NCBI GenBank assembly: GCA_033297075.1
Contig: MU858095.1
Span: forward strand, 124,001-188,000
Length of the DNA: 64,000 bases
Direction of reading: 5' to 3'
From: Rhypophila decipiens
Lineage: Eukaryota > Ascomycota > Sordariomycetes > Sordariales > Naviculisporaceae
Shown here: in pieces, positions 31,635 through 44,490 of the stretch
Numbering within the stretch: position 1 is the stretch's first letter
How the letters are laid out: each line of letters begins with the position of its first letter
Notes under the pieces: model-generated
What the model saw: only the letters and a program-made list of their open reading frames with translations
The model's database searches: none
Told to the model about the DNA's origin: nothing
Made by a program: the position numbers and the translations under genes

Positions 31635-32198
31635 ATGAAGCCAACTCAAATCCTCCTCACCCTCCTCTCCTTCGCCTCAGCTGCCGTACAAGCTGCAGAC
31701 TCCGACAAGGACAAAAAAGGCTGGTCCGGCAAACTGTCCACACTCGATGGCGGTCTCGAAGGCACAGTGACCGTCTCGGCGCCCGACAAACTCGTCGTAA
31801 CCGACTACAAGCTCGAAGACGCCTCAGCACCAGCCCTCTACTGGTGGGGCAGCGCAACATCCTCTCTGTCCGATGGCTTTCGCATCTCAAACAAGCACGT
31901 CACCGAGAAAGCTACGTCGGATACCACCGAAATCATGCTGGATGCCGGCAAGACTCCTTCCGACTTCATGACTGTTGGTTTGTGGTGCGAAAAGTTTAGT
32001 GCCAACTTTGGGCAGGCCACGCTGATGGCGCAGACTGGCGGAAATGAGGACATGACACCACCTCCGACTATGACTACTGGGAGTGGGATGCCGCAGAGTA
32101 CTGATAATAAGATGAATGGTGCACGTGGGATTGTTGGGGCGGTGGAGTGGATCTGGGTCATGGCTGGGCTGGGGGCCTTTACCTTTTTGCTGATGTGA
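31635..32198 (+). CDS. Secreted DM13-domain protein, probably GPI-anchored
   Basis: Single exon, 187 residues. A signal peptide (about residues 1-20, ending AVQA) is followed by a DM13 domain at about 30-130: 'LEGTVTVSAPDKLVVTDY', 'APALYWWGSA' and 'LWCEKFSANFGQA', whose single Cys is the conserved candidate redox residue. A Thr/Pro/Met-rich linker and a hydrophobic C-terminus ('IWVMAGLGAFTFLLM') suggest a GPI anchor or membrane tail. DM13 domains are proposed to take part in electron transfer or cell-surface redox chemistry. Divergence from a ferric reductase makes a surface redox partnership plausible; this is inference. Confidence 0.75.
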   Translation: MKPTQILLTLLSFASAAVQAADSDKDKKGWSGKLSTLDGGLEGTVTVSAPDKLVVTDYKLEDASAPALYWWGSATSSLSDGFRISNKHVTEKATSDTTEIMLDAGKTPSDFMTVGLWCEKFSANFGQATLMAQTGGNEDMTPPPTMTTGSGMPQSTDNKMNGARGIVGAVEWIWVMAGLGAFTFLLM

Positions 32199-32535
32199 TG
32201 GACGAGAAGTCATGTTCTAGAGAAGTGGCAAGCTTGAGGGCTGGCCATGGGCCGCTGTATGCTGGGTTCCTTTGGTATTTTATTGGGATACCCTTTTGGG
32301 GTTCCCTTGTTGGTCCAGCAATGTCTTCAGAGTGGTTTCCAATTTCTTGGTTATACATGTATCTTTTCTTTGACAACCAAACAACTGTCCGATAAGTTTC
32401 TTAGTACTCTGCGAAGGATTCCATCGCCAGCTTGACGGCCTAGCTGCCTAAATGTAGTGCCCTCGGATGTCATCGTTCTAGACACAGTTGTCAGACATAA
32501 TTACAATCTTAATTCCGTTCAACAGTCCCAACCAG
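32199..32535. other. 3' intergenic region between convergent genes
   Basis: Holds the 3' flanks of the DM13 and hydrolase genes. Nothing else seen. Confidence 0.5.
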
Positions 32536-33336
32536 TTACAGCTTACAATTCGTCTTCTCCGTGATCTCTTTAACCAACTCTAGAACAGTGTCGGCCAACA
32601 TCCCCGGCTGCTCGATATGGGGCGAGTGCGACGATCCCTCAAGCATCCTCGTCCTTTCGATCTTTCCGATCTCGACGTAGGTTCTCTGCGCCTCCAAAGG
32701 GACAATCCTGTCACCCCCAGTGAAAATGTATCCGATCTTCCCCCGAAACGCCGGAGAATGGTACGGGTCCCAGTGCGTTGGAGTTGTGAAGCAATGATAC
32801 GGCTGCGGTGAAAGTCTCTCTGCCAGCTTGTCCGCTTCTTCGTCGGGGAGGTCATGGAATAGCATCGCCTTGGCGGCTGACTTGTCAAAGGTAACAAGGC
32901 CCGTGGATTCGTCGTAGATAGTCCACCCGGGAATAGTGTCCGGTTCCATCAGCATGGCTTCCAGTGCAGTAGTTCCCTTTCTGGCGATGGAGGCTGCGCA
33001 CAGGACGACGGCCACGACACCACCCTCGAGACCTTTGGCCCGTCGTTCCTGCTTGCTGATCCCCTCCAACGATGCAGGGGCATAAATACCGCCGTAGGAG
33101 TGGGCGAAGACGACGATGTCTTTTCCCTCGGAGAGAAGGGGGTCCAGGACCGAATGACGCAGGTACTCGCTGTCGGGGTTGACCGTTGGAAGGGTCTGGG
33201 TGGAGGAGGTCGGATGATATTGCTGCACCATACAAATGGCTGTGTGCTGCCTCTCGTTGAAATCCGCAATCAGTGGCTCATAGATTCGAGGGAGAGGGAA
33301 GGCGCCGGGACAGATGACAATTGTAAAGGGCTCCAT
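32536..33336 (-). CDS. Alpha/beta hydrolase (AB_hydrolase superfamily)
   Basis: Single exon, 266 residues from MEPFTIVICPG. The N-terminal 'ICPGAFPLP' is the oxyanion region. Nucleophile Ser80 sits in 'FAHSYGG' (GxSxG-like, with Ala first). The acid is likely the Asp in 'FTGGDRIVPL' and the histidine that in 'SSHSPHIEQP'. The size and layout fit small cytosolic esterases of the salicylate-esterase/methylketone-synthase-like type common in fungi. No signal peptide. It may hydrolyse small esters; nothing nearby fixes the substrate. Confidence 0.85.
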   Translation of the reverse strand: MEPFTIVICPGAFPLPRIYEPLIADFNERQHTAICMVQQYHPTSSTQTLPTVNPDSEYLRHSVLDPLLSEGKDIVVFAHSYGGIYAPASLEGISKQERRAKGLEGGVVAVVLCAASIARKGTTALEAMLMEPDTIPGWTIYDESTGLVTFDKSAAKAMLFHDLPDEEADKLAERLSPQPYHCFTTPTHWDPYHSPAFRGKIGYIFTGGDRIVPLEAQRTYVEIGKIERTRMLEGSSHSPHIEQPGMLADTVLELVKEITEKTNCKL

Positions 33337-35456
33337 GATGATCCGTGGTGGATACCAGTATGGTCAAGAACGAGGATTGCGTATTCTCGGCAGCAGCACG
33401 ACACCTGGAAAACATAAATGTTAAATGTTGGGCTGGATGAGAAGTGGACGGTGTGTAGAGTAAAAGAGGGAATAAAAATAGTAATGATAGTGCGACGGCC
33501 ATAAAAACCGGACGTCTGGTTGGACATGATTGTGCAGGCGATAACCGAATAGATCACCAACAAATCAAGACGGAGATAGTCCGCGGTCCAACGCTGTCGG
33601 CCGTACGGGATCATTTGGCTCGTGTTGGTCCCAGTGACAACTGATGTGCGCCAACATGCATCTACCACAGTAATTATATACGGCACAGCCTGTGTCATAC
33701 ACGGAGTCCCTAGAGAAGGTCCGACTTGGAAGTACAATTCGAATGTACGTTTTGGACGTTCTGTCGAGTATTGGACACCGACGCTGTAAAGGATTTGGTG
33801 GAGTCGGTTCTTGAACAGTCACTCTTTCCTCATGCATCCTTCCACCTCAACCACAAGCGGTAGGGTCCAGATCAAATTTCTTTTCTTTTGAGTAGCTTTT
33901 TCCAATGAGCTTCCTATGTCTAGAGCTGTATGGTATATATATGGAACTGTGCTGAAACCAGCTTCTAGATCCCGCCGCACCAGCTTGTTCTTTACCAAAC
34001 GCTGAAGCTTCGATGTCTAGGAGCAATCACCCTGGGGGCGATTCCTAGGAAAGATCTCATGAGGCCGGATAGGGAAAAGTGTCCTGCAAGGCAAGTCCGG
34101 AATACTACTTGAAGCAACGCGGCCAAGCTGTCCGGTCTAGACCACAATAGTCCATTCCGCCCTTACTCCTTGCCCAAGAATCGGAGCTGGAACCCCGTCG
34201 ATGGTCATGTGAGGCAGTATTTGGCGATAATCGGAGTTGAACGGAAGCTGCACACAGGAAGACCGGGCCCGGATAAGGCACCCGGTCAGACTTTCCTCTT
34301 CCACGCAGAATACCGGTTAACGATTCATAGTTTTGATACTAACACCAAGTATTGACCGGTCAACTGCTCCTCATGACACCTCCCACCCCGCACCATTTCA
34401 CCCCTACACACAAGTTCCACTTCGGCCCTCAGAGCATTCTATAAGCCATATTTCCGGAAAGATTGTCAAGGAAGGCGATAAGGTTCATCCCATGTACTTC
34501 TGTAACGCGGGAGCGGCCCCTACTGCACAAACACAGACCGGCGGGCACTGGTCCACGATAGCGTCGCAAGTTACACTAGCAGCGTCTCAATGCGGCCAGC
34601 TGAGTTCCTGCTTGATCGCACCAGCTGGGTACCACACAAAAGAGCCCGAGGGTCTTGTTTGACTTGTCCCACCTGCCAGCACACGGCCAGACCAGGCCAG
34701 ACAAGAGGCATTCACAAAAGGGGCATGGTACTTTGTTTCCTTCGGACGTATGACAGTTCTTGACCGATTGCAAGTCCGTTACAATATTCAAGGGACCGAG
34801 TGACACGACTTTGTGACAATGCACCTTCCACATCGCACTGAAAACGGGCATCAGCATTGTGGGTCCGCCTCCCTTGATGGCATCAGAAACAACTTCGCAG
34901 CTCTCAAAAGACAACTACAACCCGCATATGGCGCTTTCCAGCTTTGCATGCACCTGCAAGCACGGCAATGGCTCTCCGGTTCCTTGGTATCCCCGCTGCT
35001 CACGCGCCAAACCATGCACATTTTCACCGAGACGCGCATAGCCATTGAACACCGGCAATGGCGCCAGCATCACGTCATGAGAGGTTGAGTCCTTCCCTCC
35101 ATGACCTAGCTAACAACCCTGCTCAGGCCCAAGAGAAAACCATTCTCGTACTCCAGACCTTCCGTCGCTCAACTCCCGCTCAAGCCCGTATCCGCCAGCC
35201 CATAACCGACCAGCCAATTACGGACCACGACCTGGTTTAACTCGACAGTTTCACAGAAAGGCGGTCAGAAACTTTATCCTCTATATATCCTGCCGTCAAT
35301 ATGGGGCCAACAGGACGGTCTTTGACATTCCAGGAGCCAGCAGCACGTTACTGTGCCGATGAAGACTGGGAGAGAATTCCACATCCGAAAATAGGACCAC
35401 CAACTCCTTTCCCGGGCACCCCTCAAGACCTCAGCGCAAGGTGTAGCACCGACTCC
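33337..35456. other. 2.1-kb intergenic region
   Basis: Only short non-homologous frames. At the right end a TATATAT box (35282-35288) precedes the permease gene; it lies only 13 nt before an in-frame ATG at 35301, which is why the later ATG was preferred. Confidence 0.5.
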
Positions 35457-37380
35457 ATGGCCATCACCACTGTTCCCCCTTCGCCTCAGAAGGCGTCCAA
35501 TGATGTGAGAACATCCCCGGCAGCGAGTCCCCTCGCCAGTAGTAGCAGCATTGATGAGGCGGACAAGACACTGGAGGCGATGGGATACAAACCTGTGAGT
35601 ACTCTTGCAACCAATACCGCCCAATACAAAGGTCTCTTGTTCCCTGGCTAATTGTGGTGCTATACAGGTCTTCAAGAGAGAGTTCTCCCGATGGTCGTCC
35701 TTTAGCTTTGCTATGAGCATTTCTGGAGTGTATGGCACGCTCATGTCAACATGGATATACGGACTGCAGGCCGGAGGCGCTGCTGCTATCATGTGGAGCT
35801 GGGTCATCGGAGGAGCAGGAGCCTGGGCATTGGCATTCAGCATCGCCGAGATCGCATCTGCCTATCCGAGCTCAGGTGCCATGTACTTTACCCTCAAGTA
35901 CCTGGCCCCTGAAGAACAGGTGCCAATCTTGTGCTGGATCTCAGGTTCGTCTTTTTGCTTCGGGTTTGGGGAGGGTGTCCTATCAACTGACTCTGACTGC
36001 AGGCTACGTCAATCTGGTCGGCACTGTCACCGGGAGCGCAGCAACGGAATATGCCTCGAGTCAAATGCTACTTGCCGCCATATCGATCATGTCCGATTTC
36101 TCCTACAATCCTACGACGAACCATGTCGTAGCAGTCATGGCACTCTTGACTCTTGTCCACGCATCCGTCAATACTCTGCCCACCAAATGGCTCAATAGGC
36201 TGACCAGCGGATATGTCGTCTTTCATGTGGCAGTACTGCTGGGCGCCTGTGTGTTCTTGTTGGCGCAAACCAAGAATAAGAATACACTTCACTATGCCTT
36301 TACCGATTTCCAGCCCACTTCTGGTTGGAACCCTCCTGGGTTTGCCTTTCTGTTTGGGTGCCTGACCCCGGCATGGATCATGACAAGCGCAGATAGTACC
36401 GCCAGGTAAGCTTGCTTCGTACCAGGGCGCTAGTTGATTGGAATATTTGATGGCTGACAACCATGTGTAGAATCGCCGAAGAAGCCAAGAATCCCTCTCG
36501 GGTTGTACCACAGGCCATCGCTAATGCGACAATTTTCACATATGTCATCGGGTTTCTCTTTAATCTTGTCCTTGTTATTTGCATGGGTGACCCTCGGGAC
36601 CTCATCAACAGCGCCAGTGGACAGCCGGTGAGTGCTGTAGTTGCCCAACGAACTATATCATGACAGGGCGGGCTCCTAACCCATTTCATACAGGTCGCAC
36701 AACTCTTCTTCAACGGCATGGGCCGTGCCCCTGCCATTTTCTTCACTCTGGCCGGCTTTGTCGTGATGAACCTTGTCGCCATTCCAGGCCTTCAATCCGG
36801 CAGCAGAACAATCTTTGCGCTCGCTCGAGATGACCTTCTGCCATTCTCATCCGTCTGGCGGCAGATCTCGCCGTGGTCGCAGACGCCGGTCGCTGCGGTC
36901 TGGATCTACGCAGTACTAGAGATCGCCGTCAACCTTCTCGGTCTTGCAAGCTCAACGGCAATCAGCGCCGTCTTCAATGTCTGTACGGTGGCCTTGAATT
37001 TGAGCTATATCATCCCACTGGTATGCAAGATGCTCTATGGCAGATTTGAGAAAGGTCCGTGGAATCTGGGAAGGTGGAGCACCGCGGTGAATGTGGTTGC
37101 AGTGGCGTGGAATGGCTTCATTGCCGTCATCTTTTTCTTCCCAACCGTGCTACCGGTTACCCCAGAGAATGTGAGCGATAAGCCCCTTGAATTATTTATG
37201 GGACCAACTAACAAGCGTCTTTCCTTGCAGATGAACTATGCCATCGTCGTCTTCATCTTTGTCCTGATGTTTGCCGTCGGGTTCTGGTTTACACATGGTA
37301 AACATTATTACAAAGGGCCCAGGACTCTTACTCAAGCGCCTGAAACGAGATACGAACTGGCACTATTTTCGCAAGTCTAG
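35457..37380 (+). CDS. Amino-acid/GABA permease, APC superfamily
   Basis: Six exons: 35457-35594, 35668-35944, 36003-36405, 36471-36627, 36694-37170 and 37231-37380, with introns of 58-73 nt, all GT-AG; 533 residues. The frame is open back to an ATG at 35301 (585 residues). The later start fits the TATA position and the usual 45-60-residue cytosolic head before 'MGYKPVFKREFSRWSSFSFA'. That motif, 'ISGVYGTLMSTWIYGL', 'EIASAYPSSGAMYFT' and 'IAEEAKNPSRVVPQA' are typical of fungal GABA/choline-type APC permeases with 12 membrane segments. It imports amino acids, GABA or amines by proton symport at the plasma membrane. Confidence 0.9.
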
Positions 37381-38694
37381 GCAACTGTTGTTACCGAGTA
37401 TGCTTCCGTGTGGCTCAACAAATGGGCATCGGATATCCGCATGATCGAACGGTTTGTTTGTTGCTGATGTTCACTGGCGTCATTTATGTGTTATCTCTTG
37501 GGGGAAAAGCAAGATCAGATTATATTGATTTCGTTGGTACCGTATACCTAGACATATATTTGATGTTCAGAAAGTGGGCGGAGTCATGTTCTCATTTTAT
37601 CTAAATGGTTGTTCAAATGGAACATTGAAGTACTTCAGCAAAACCTCCTCTATCAAATTCCTCGAAACACGTGAATTTGCTCCTCATAATTTGTCTGGTA
37701 ACTTACCGCCTCTAACCCTAACCCTATAGCGAATGGTGACATTACCGATACCTAGTCTGATAGCCGAATGGCGGGGCCTAGAAGGTGAAAATAGTCAAGT
37801 ATTGGCAGACGGAAATCACGCATCGCTAATCGAAGGATAGTCGAGAACCTGCCTATATCAGCTGGTAATATACGGAACCCTAGGATGATGAATCGCCGCT
37901 TCAGGTTGGGGGCTGACAAAGACTCACGGGTCTACCAACGGAGTCGATGACCAGCATTGTCGCATATTTCTCCTTTCCACTCACCGACACTCTCTGGAAA
38001 CAGATCTAGACCTCTCTTCAACCGCATTAATATGAATCTCGTTGACTTGTAAGCAAGCATGGGGGCTGGGTCTTGGGTTAGCTTAATTGGTTCTTTATCA
38101 ACCCCCAATGCGACCTCAGTGGGCGGGAGGATCATTAGCGAGCCGGACCAAACGACCTTCTGTTGGCTGTGCAGTCCGTTCAGGTTACCACTTGCCTTCT
38201 TGGCAATTCAGGGGTGTGTACATGAAATGTATCAGATTGCCCGGAGGCACCCGTTACTTCAGCCATATTTTGTAGGAAGCTTCGACAATGACACGCACCG
38301 TTAAAAGGGCCCCGGCATTGGTTCTAATTATCAGCCCAGCGACCCCAAGGGGCACCCTTCGCGCATGGAAAAGTGACATTGGCGAGGCACAGCATAGGCT
38401 TTAGGTTGTACAAGGCGGCAAAGCTCGCCAGGGGGGATTCTGCCTGGCCATATCTAGGAAGATGGCAAACTATATGGTGGGGTGGGTTATTCTCGTGGGG
38501 TCCTGTCGTGGTAGCTGCCTTCCTTCTACGGAGTTCGTCGTGATAACGAGCTCGACCCTAAAGATAGCAGCGGGTGTCTCTGATAATTCAACGTCAACCC
38601 CTCCCAAATAATCACCCACTTTTTGTCCTTGCCACGAGCACAGCATGCGTTTGTTCTCTTCACCAAACGACTTGAGGTCAGATTTCGGTTCACG
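37381..38694. other. 1.3-kb intergenic region
   Basis: Contains a telomere-like tract at 37713-37726. No protein-like frame. Confidence 0.5.
37713..37726 (-). repeat. Interstitial telomere-like tract
   Basis: TAACCCTAACCCTA, about 335 bp downstream of the permease stop. Confidence 0.65.
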
Positions 38695-41600
38695 ATGGCT
38701 TCTTCCATGCAACAGCAAAGCGTAGTCTGTAATGGCTTACAAGAGCTAGATATCACCGAGTACCATCAAGTCCAGACCTCATTAGCCGGGCTCAGCCTAT
38801 CCCGCCGCTCATGCAATGACGAGACGGCGGAAGAGAAGAGGCAAACCTTGCAACCAAGTCCAGCTTCTCTGTATGAGCCTTCAGAATACGATATCGAGTT
38901 CGAGGAGCTCCACGTGCCGCTTCCCCCACCGGCCATGAGAAGTACCGATTGCCTTGTACCTCTACCCCAACGCTCATCATCGCCACACCAAAGCCCAGGT
39001 TCCAGCGCCGCAAGTTTCGTCACGAGCACCGGTTCCGAGACTGAGAAAAAGACGGCACCAGAACCAGAAGAGGGTCCAAGGATACCGGACTACAAGCAGA
39101 CATCTCTCAGATGGCCCTACATGGTTTTTATATTCACTCTGATTGCCGGGCTCTTTGCCTTTATTGAATACGAAATCAACGATTTGCCACCACCGCATTA
39201 TTCCATGATAGCTTTTGACGAGCTCAGACCAGACAAAGCTATCCCGGACCCGCGGCCTCCAGAGAGTAATTATCCGAAACCTCCGTCGGCCACCAGCACG
39301 TATTGTGGCTGGTCGGCCCCAAAATGGGAACTTCGCCATTGGAACCCCTCATCATGTGACGACATGCTCTGTGACGACTGGGACCAAGCGGCGTGGTGTA
39401 AACCACAGACTATCGGGGGCCAGCGATTCTACTGTCTCAAGACGAAATTGCGCGAGATGATTGATACCTTCACGACAGATGACCCATCGTGGTGTCCTTG
39501 CGAGGGCAATTTCGACAATGGGGCCTGGAACCCGGACACATGGGACGACAAGGCGGGCTCGCATGATCCGGGCTGCCAGTCAGCCATGTCCGCCATACTG
39601 TCCTTCAACAACTACAAGACCAAGTACCGCTGGCTCACGACCACCAATTGGCCCAACGCGGAGACTTCGACGGCAGTACCAGAATCGCCCAAAAGCGGGT
39701 TTTGGGCATATCCGAAAACAAATTCTGATGGCGCTATCCTGATGCCACTGGTCGTCCGCACCGCGGGCCCCGAGAGCCAGGACGCGTTTGGGAACGCTGT
39801 CGAGCCAACCGAGACTGCCCTCTTTCCGGACGGCTATTCTGGCCAGTACATAACTGGGAATTTTGGCCAGCATATGGGGTACAACCCCTGCTCCATGTTG
39901 AATATGTTTTCGGGAGCGATGGGGCGTTTCGACGGATGGCAGTGCCCCGAGGCGCAGGTGGGAGTGTTTTCCACCGTCTGGTGGACACTACCTCTCACAC
40001 GACCGACAATCAGCACCACCGCAGACTCTGCCACCGAGACTCCTGTCATTACCACGACCAATGCTGCGTCATCCGAGGGCGTCACCACTTCGACCGCCGA
40101 GGTCGCCTCTTCAGCGACCGTACCAGTCTGCACGAGCTGTAATCCAGAAAGTTTGACTTTGACACAGCCGTCCACAGTCATGATTCTGCCCGGAGATGGT
40201 AGTACCAGCACATCCACATCTGCTCAGCTTGCCAGCTGGGCCAGCTCGGCATCTACGACCACCCCAGTATCCTCGGGGCCAAGCAGTGCCTCTCAATTAA
40301 CCTCCAGTCCGCCGTCGGAGCAGTTCAGTACCATCGTCATCAAGCTTCCAATCGGCGACGATCCAGCATCCATCACAACGATAACACGGATAATGACGCT
40401 CAGTTCCCAAGCCACAACGGCTCAACAGTCAACAACGTCCGGTGCTTCACCAACAACTGCACCCCCAGTCCTGCCTATCGGGGTAGATAACCCCACTTCA
40501 ACACATCCAGACACCAGAAAGAGTAGCAATGAAACACCAATATCCCGACCGGGCGTGGTAATGAACCCAATCATTGGAAGTTCCCTTCCTACTGGTCCTG
40601 GCCACAGCGAGACTCTAACACTGCCTCGAGCACCGGGTCCAGAACAAATTCCAAATCAAATCACGAGCCAGATGCCAAACTCGATACTACCATCGTATGC
40701 CGTAATTCCGACAGGAATCAGCGTTCACCCTCCCCAGGATTTATCTCCAGAACGAGCTTCGGAGATCCATTACCTCAGGACGAAAACTCTTAGTCCCTCT
40801 GAGATGGGCCCTGTCATCCCGACAGCGACACCCAATGGGCCCATTGATCCGAGCTCACACGCAAAGTTCTTCAACCTTCGGTCTGAGACGGATTACTTGA
40901 TGGCTTCAGTAGTCCCAGTCCTGTTAGCTACGTTACTTGCCATTCCGATCCAAGTCTTCATTACCAGCATAAACTCTATGTTGCCTTTCCGGGCACTCAG
41001 CCATTATCCTGGGGGCGCGACTGCTCAGGATTCTTTGCTCTTGTCCCGCAATCCCAGCTTTCACGGTCCCCTCATCATCGGCGTACGACTGCTGCGTCGA
41101 TTTCTGGACCCACTGCCGCTCTTGGGCTTTCTTCTCGGCACACTCTCTACGGTTCTGATACCAATCTCTAGTGAAGTGATCAGACTGGAATATACCAAGG
41201 AGTGCACCGCCACGGATGAAGAGCTCAACATTCACATCAACCCCTTGACTGGCCTACAGCTTTGCGCCTTTGGCCTTCGCAAATCGGGTCCTTTAATGCG
41301 AGCCACCGAAGGCTTACTCATTGGGATGGCATTGCTGACTATAGCTATTGCCTACCTTCTCGTGCGATGGAGGACCGGAGCGTTGCCTGAACCGTGGAGT
41401 ATTGCGAGCATGACTACCTTGCTTTCTGCCAGGGGCTCTGGGCTGGCCAGTCTTCTGCGGGGAATGCCTTCTGGCGCAAGCTATTCTGGGAAGGAAAAGA
41501 GACGCAGTGTCAATCGACAGATCAAGGAAGCTCTCGCCGACAAACGTTTCCGGCTGGGCTTTATGTTCCCCAGCCAACACACCAGCTATGGCATCAAGAC

Positions 41601-42918
41601 CACGGAGACGCCTATCAAGGAAGATAATTCGCCCATCACCCCGACCACTCGTGACCCGCGACACCGAAAGCCTCAGACCGGCAGTTCAAGATGGAACACA
41701 CTTTGGCAGAAAATGAGCATGAGTGGCACAACCCAGGATCTTAGCCTTCGAATGGTAACATTCATCTTCACAATCGGTTTGCTCGTCCTGATCTTGTACT
41801 ACGAGCTCACTGTCGCCCCTGATACCGAGTTTGAGCGGTTCATGAACAGCCAAGGCTTCGGTGTCCGCATTCTGTTCACAGCGTTTGGTAGCGCGATCAG
41901 CGCCTTCTGGGGCTACTACTTTCTTTGTGGGTCAACCTTTCTCCAAGTTTCTCTCGTTGTCTGATTAGCTAGCCTAACACGATTCTCTTCAGATACATCC
42001 GAGTCACAGATCCACACCCGGCTAGCATCGTCGATCAACACAGGAGGCCTGGCACCTGAGTCCAGCATCCTCCTCTCTCCGCCGTCCAATCCGTTCTTTG
42101 CCGTCTACGACTCCATAAAGACAATGGTATCGCGTATATCGATTCTTCAACGGTTCCAGCGAGGAAATAATGTGCGAGACCTAGACCCCACGTCCTTCAA
42201 CATAGCGCTTGCAACGATCCTGTCCAAATTCACACCAATATTACTATCCAACATCCCATACAACAACGCGGTCACCTGGAAGATTCACGAAGCATGCACG
42301 TGGTTGAGTGTGGCCTTTTTGGGGTACATGGTTATTATACTGGGTTGTACATTTGTCCCAGATGGGTTCGTATCTACTCTAGTTGGCCGGACCAGTCGTG
42401 TTCAGAGACAGCAAATCGCTGGCAGACCTGCACTGGGACAACCTGTAGGGGGGATAAGACCCCTTGCTGGCGATACGAAAATACAAGATGGAATTGAACT
42501 AAGAGAGATGACATCTCAGGGACAGAGAGCGGAACAACGAGTCGGAGAGAGCAGCCGACATGCTCAAGCGCATCCTCGAGCCGAGGAACAGGAGGTCGCG
42601 GTCAGTGCACTCCCCGTCAAGCTGGACACCATAGCAGGGGTCATGTACTATCTCTGCGAGTCCAAGATGCTCAAGGACTTTGAGCAAACCTTTGGTACAA
42701 AAGAACCAGTTACAAATAAATACGAGAGAGACAGGATGGTGGTTGAAATGGGCCGACGGTACACATTTGGGAATATCACTGGTTCTGTTACTGGCCAGAA
42801 ACGGTTGGGCGTGGATTATATACCCTTAGACAATGATAGAGGCAGCACTGCTCAAGGCTCAAGGAGTGGAGCAGACACCCGCGCAGATGTAAAGGCAGCG
42901 GGGGATATGGCTGTTTGA
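38695..42918 (+). CDS. Large membrane protein with DUF3433 domains and mucin-like region
   Basis: Exons 38695-41926 and 41993-42918 (66-nt intron, GTGGGT...CAG) encode 1385 residues. The ATG at 38695 (MASSMQQQ) heads an acidic cytosolic part. A membrane segment near residues 141-160 ('YMVFIFTLIAGLFAFIEY') leads to a Cys-rich extracellular part with many Trp. A long Ser/Thr/Pro-rich, mucin-like stretch follows (about 440-700), probably O-glycosylated. Then come two helical membrane blocks of DUF3433 type, each beginning with a hydrophobic pair ('LMASVVPVLLATLLAIP', 'VTFIFTIGLLVLILYY'). The family has no known function. Size and architecture suggest a cell-surface sensor or wall-linked protein. 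Confidence 0.8.
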
Positions 42919-43191
42919 TGCGAAAGCCACAAAGCATATCCAGGCAACAGGTAGAAGCAACTTAAATTCATACTAGAGAAAGTAATGCATAATGAGAAAC
43001 GAATTTTGCAACGACAATCGATGTTATTTTTCCCATTGGTGGATCAACAAGCACATTGAGGGTCATGCGGGCATCGAGACCGACGATACCCATCATATAT
43101 TTGATTGCTGGACAAGTACTACTATATAAACAAAGCACGAAGGTCAATCATTCCATACAAAGTCAATGCCACACAAGCAAAGCAACAACTC

Positions 43192-44490
43192 CTAAGCATC
43201 CTCGCCAACCCACTCAGCCTGCATAATAGCCATCCGCGCCCCCTGCGGCACCGTGATCCCCACAAACTTGAACCTCTCATCCGCGCGTGCAAACAACCTC
43301 ACCCAATCCTCAGCATCCCTCTCGCGGGCGTTGTTAAACGCCTTCATGGAGATGTCCATGAACCTGAGCACGCGGTCGGCCTTGACGCTCAACTGCCCCG
43401 GCTCAGGGATGCAAACATCATTGACCAGCACCTTGGCCCCCTTTTTCAAGGCGGGAATCAAAGAGCGCAAGATCTGGACACAATACTTGTCGCTCCAGTC
43501 GTGCAGGATCCATCGGAAGAGGTAGATGTCTGCGCCCTTGTATGGTTGCGGGGTGAGGAAATCATGCGGCATCCCTTTGATCTTGGGCTTGAGGTCGGTT
43601 GGGAGGGAAGCCTCGAGGCCCGAGACGGTATCGGGGAGATCTTGGACAATGATTTGCTCGATTGTGGGGAAGCGCTTGGCCAGAGCTGTAGCGACCGCGC
43701 CTTGGGAACCACCGACGTCAACGACTGTCTTGGCCGAGGAAAAGTCATAGCCGTTGAGCAAGTGTTCGACAGAGAAGCTGCTGTGCATGTGGGAGAAGCT
43801 CATGGCGTCGACGAAGCGCTTGTGCACGGCGTCGTCGCGCTTGATCAGGTCGAAGGGGTTCTCGTAGGTGCCGTGGGCGAGGCTGTACCCTGACTGGTTG
43901 GGTTCCTCTGAGCCGGGCCACTTCTCAGTTGCGTCGACTGTGCGTGAGACAGAAGTCCAGAATTGCTCGGCGATGTTGACGATCCAGGCCTCGAGCATGG
44001 GGTTCATGGCGAGGTGGAGGGATGCTGCGGTATGGGTGACCACGCCCTTGCGCGGCTCGCGGAAGACATGGCGCGAGGTGGCGATTCGCATGAAACGTGC
44101 TACGTCTGTTGCCGGGAGGTTGGCAGCCGCGGCGATGGCTTCGAATGTTGTCTCGGCGCCGGGGGGAGACATGGGTACGTGCTTGTGGATTTGGTAGCGG
44201 TAGATGTATTGGAGGGCAACCATGTAGTACTGGTCGCCGGGGGCCTCAAGGAGGAGGCCCATGGGTCCGAGGAGGAGGTGTTGGAGCTCGTCGGCGGCCT
44301 CGACGGCTAGGTCCCGAGCGGCTTGGACCTCGACGGGGAGGGGCTTCATGGGGTCGAGGTGGTCGCCTTCTTCGTACGAAGGCTCGGGCAGAGAGAGGGA
44401 CGAGAAGTACTCGAGGTACTTGGTCGTGCCCTCTTGCACTTGGGCCAGGAGCTTGGACACGGCGCCCTTGTTTTGTTCGATGGAGCCCAT
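43192..44490 (-). CDS. SAM-dependent O-methyltransferase (plant-type / AflP-like)
   Basis: Single exon, 432 residues from MGSIEQNKG. The N-terminal winged-helix dimerisation region is followed by SAM motif I 'VVDVGGSQGAVA' (about residues 256-267) and 'IIVQDLPDTV'. The catalytic base is His330 in 'FRWILHDWSD'. Such enzymes methylate phenolic or enolic hydroxyls of polyketides and other aromatics. It is divergent from a P450 1.15 kb away, a usual arrangement for co-regulated tailoring genes. The frame is open a further 42 codons upstream, but that His/Ser/Leu-rich stretch looks like leader. Confidence 0.92.
   Translation of the reverse strand: MGSIEQNKGAVSKLLAQVQEGTTKYLEYFSSLSLPEPSYEEGDHLDPMKPLPVEVQAARDLAVEAADELQHLLLGPMGLLLEAPGDQYYMVALQYIYRYQIHKHVPMSPPGAETTFEAIAAAANLPATDVARFMRIATSRHVFREPRKGVVTHTAASLHLAMNPMLEAWIVNIAEQFWTSVSRTVDATEKWPGSEEPNQSGYSLAHGTYENPFDLIKRDDAVHKRFVDAMSFSHMHSSFSVEHLLNGYDFSSAKTVVDVGGSQGAVATALAKRFPTIEQIIVQDLPDTVSGLEASLPTDLKPKIKGMPHDFLTPQPYKGADIYLFRWILHDWSDKYCVQILRSLIPALKKGAKVLVNDVCIPEPGQLSVKADRVLRFMDISMKAFNNARERDAEDWVRLFARADERFKFVGITVPQGARMAIMQAEWVGEDA

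Noticed and set aside
39834..40217. 127-codon minus-strand frame inside the DUF3433 gene
   Set aside because: Antisense shadow of the Ser/Thr-rich mucin-like region.
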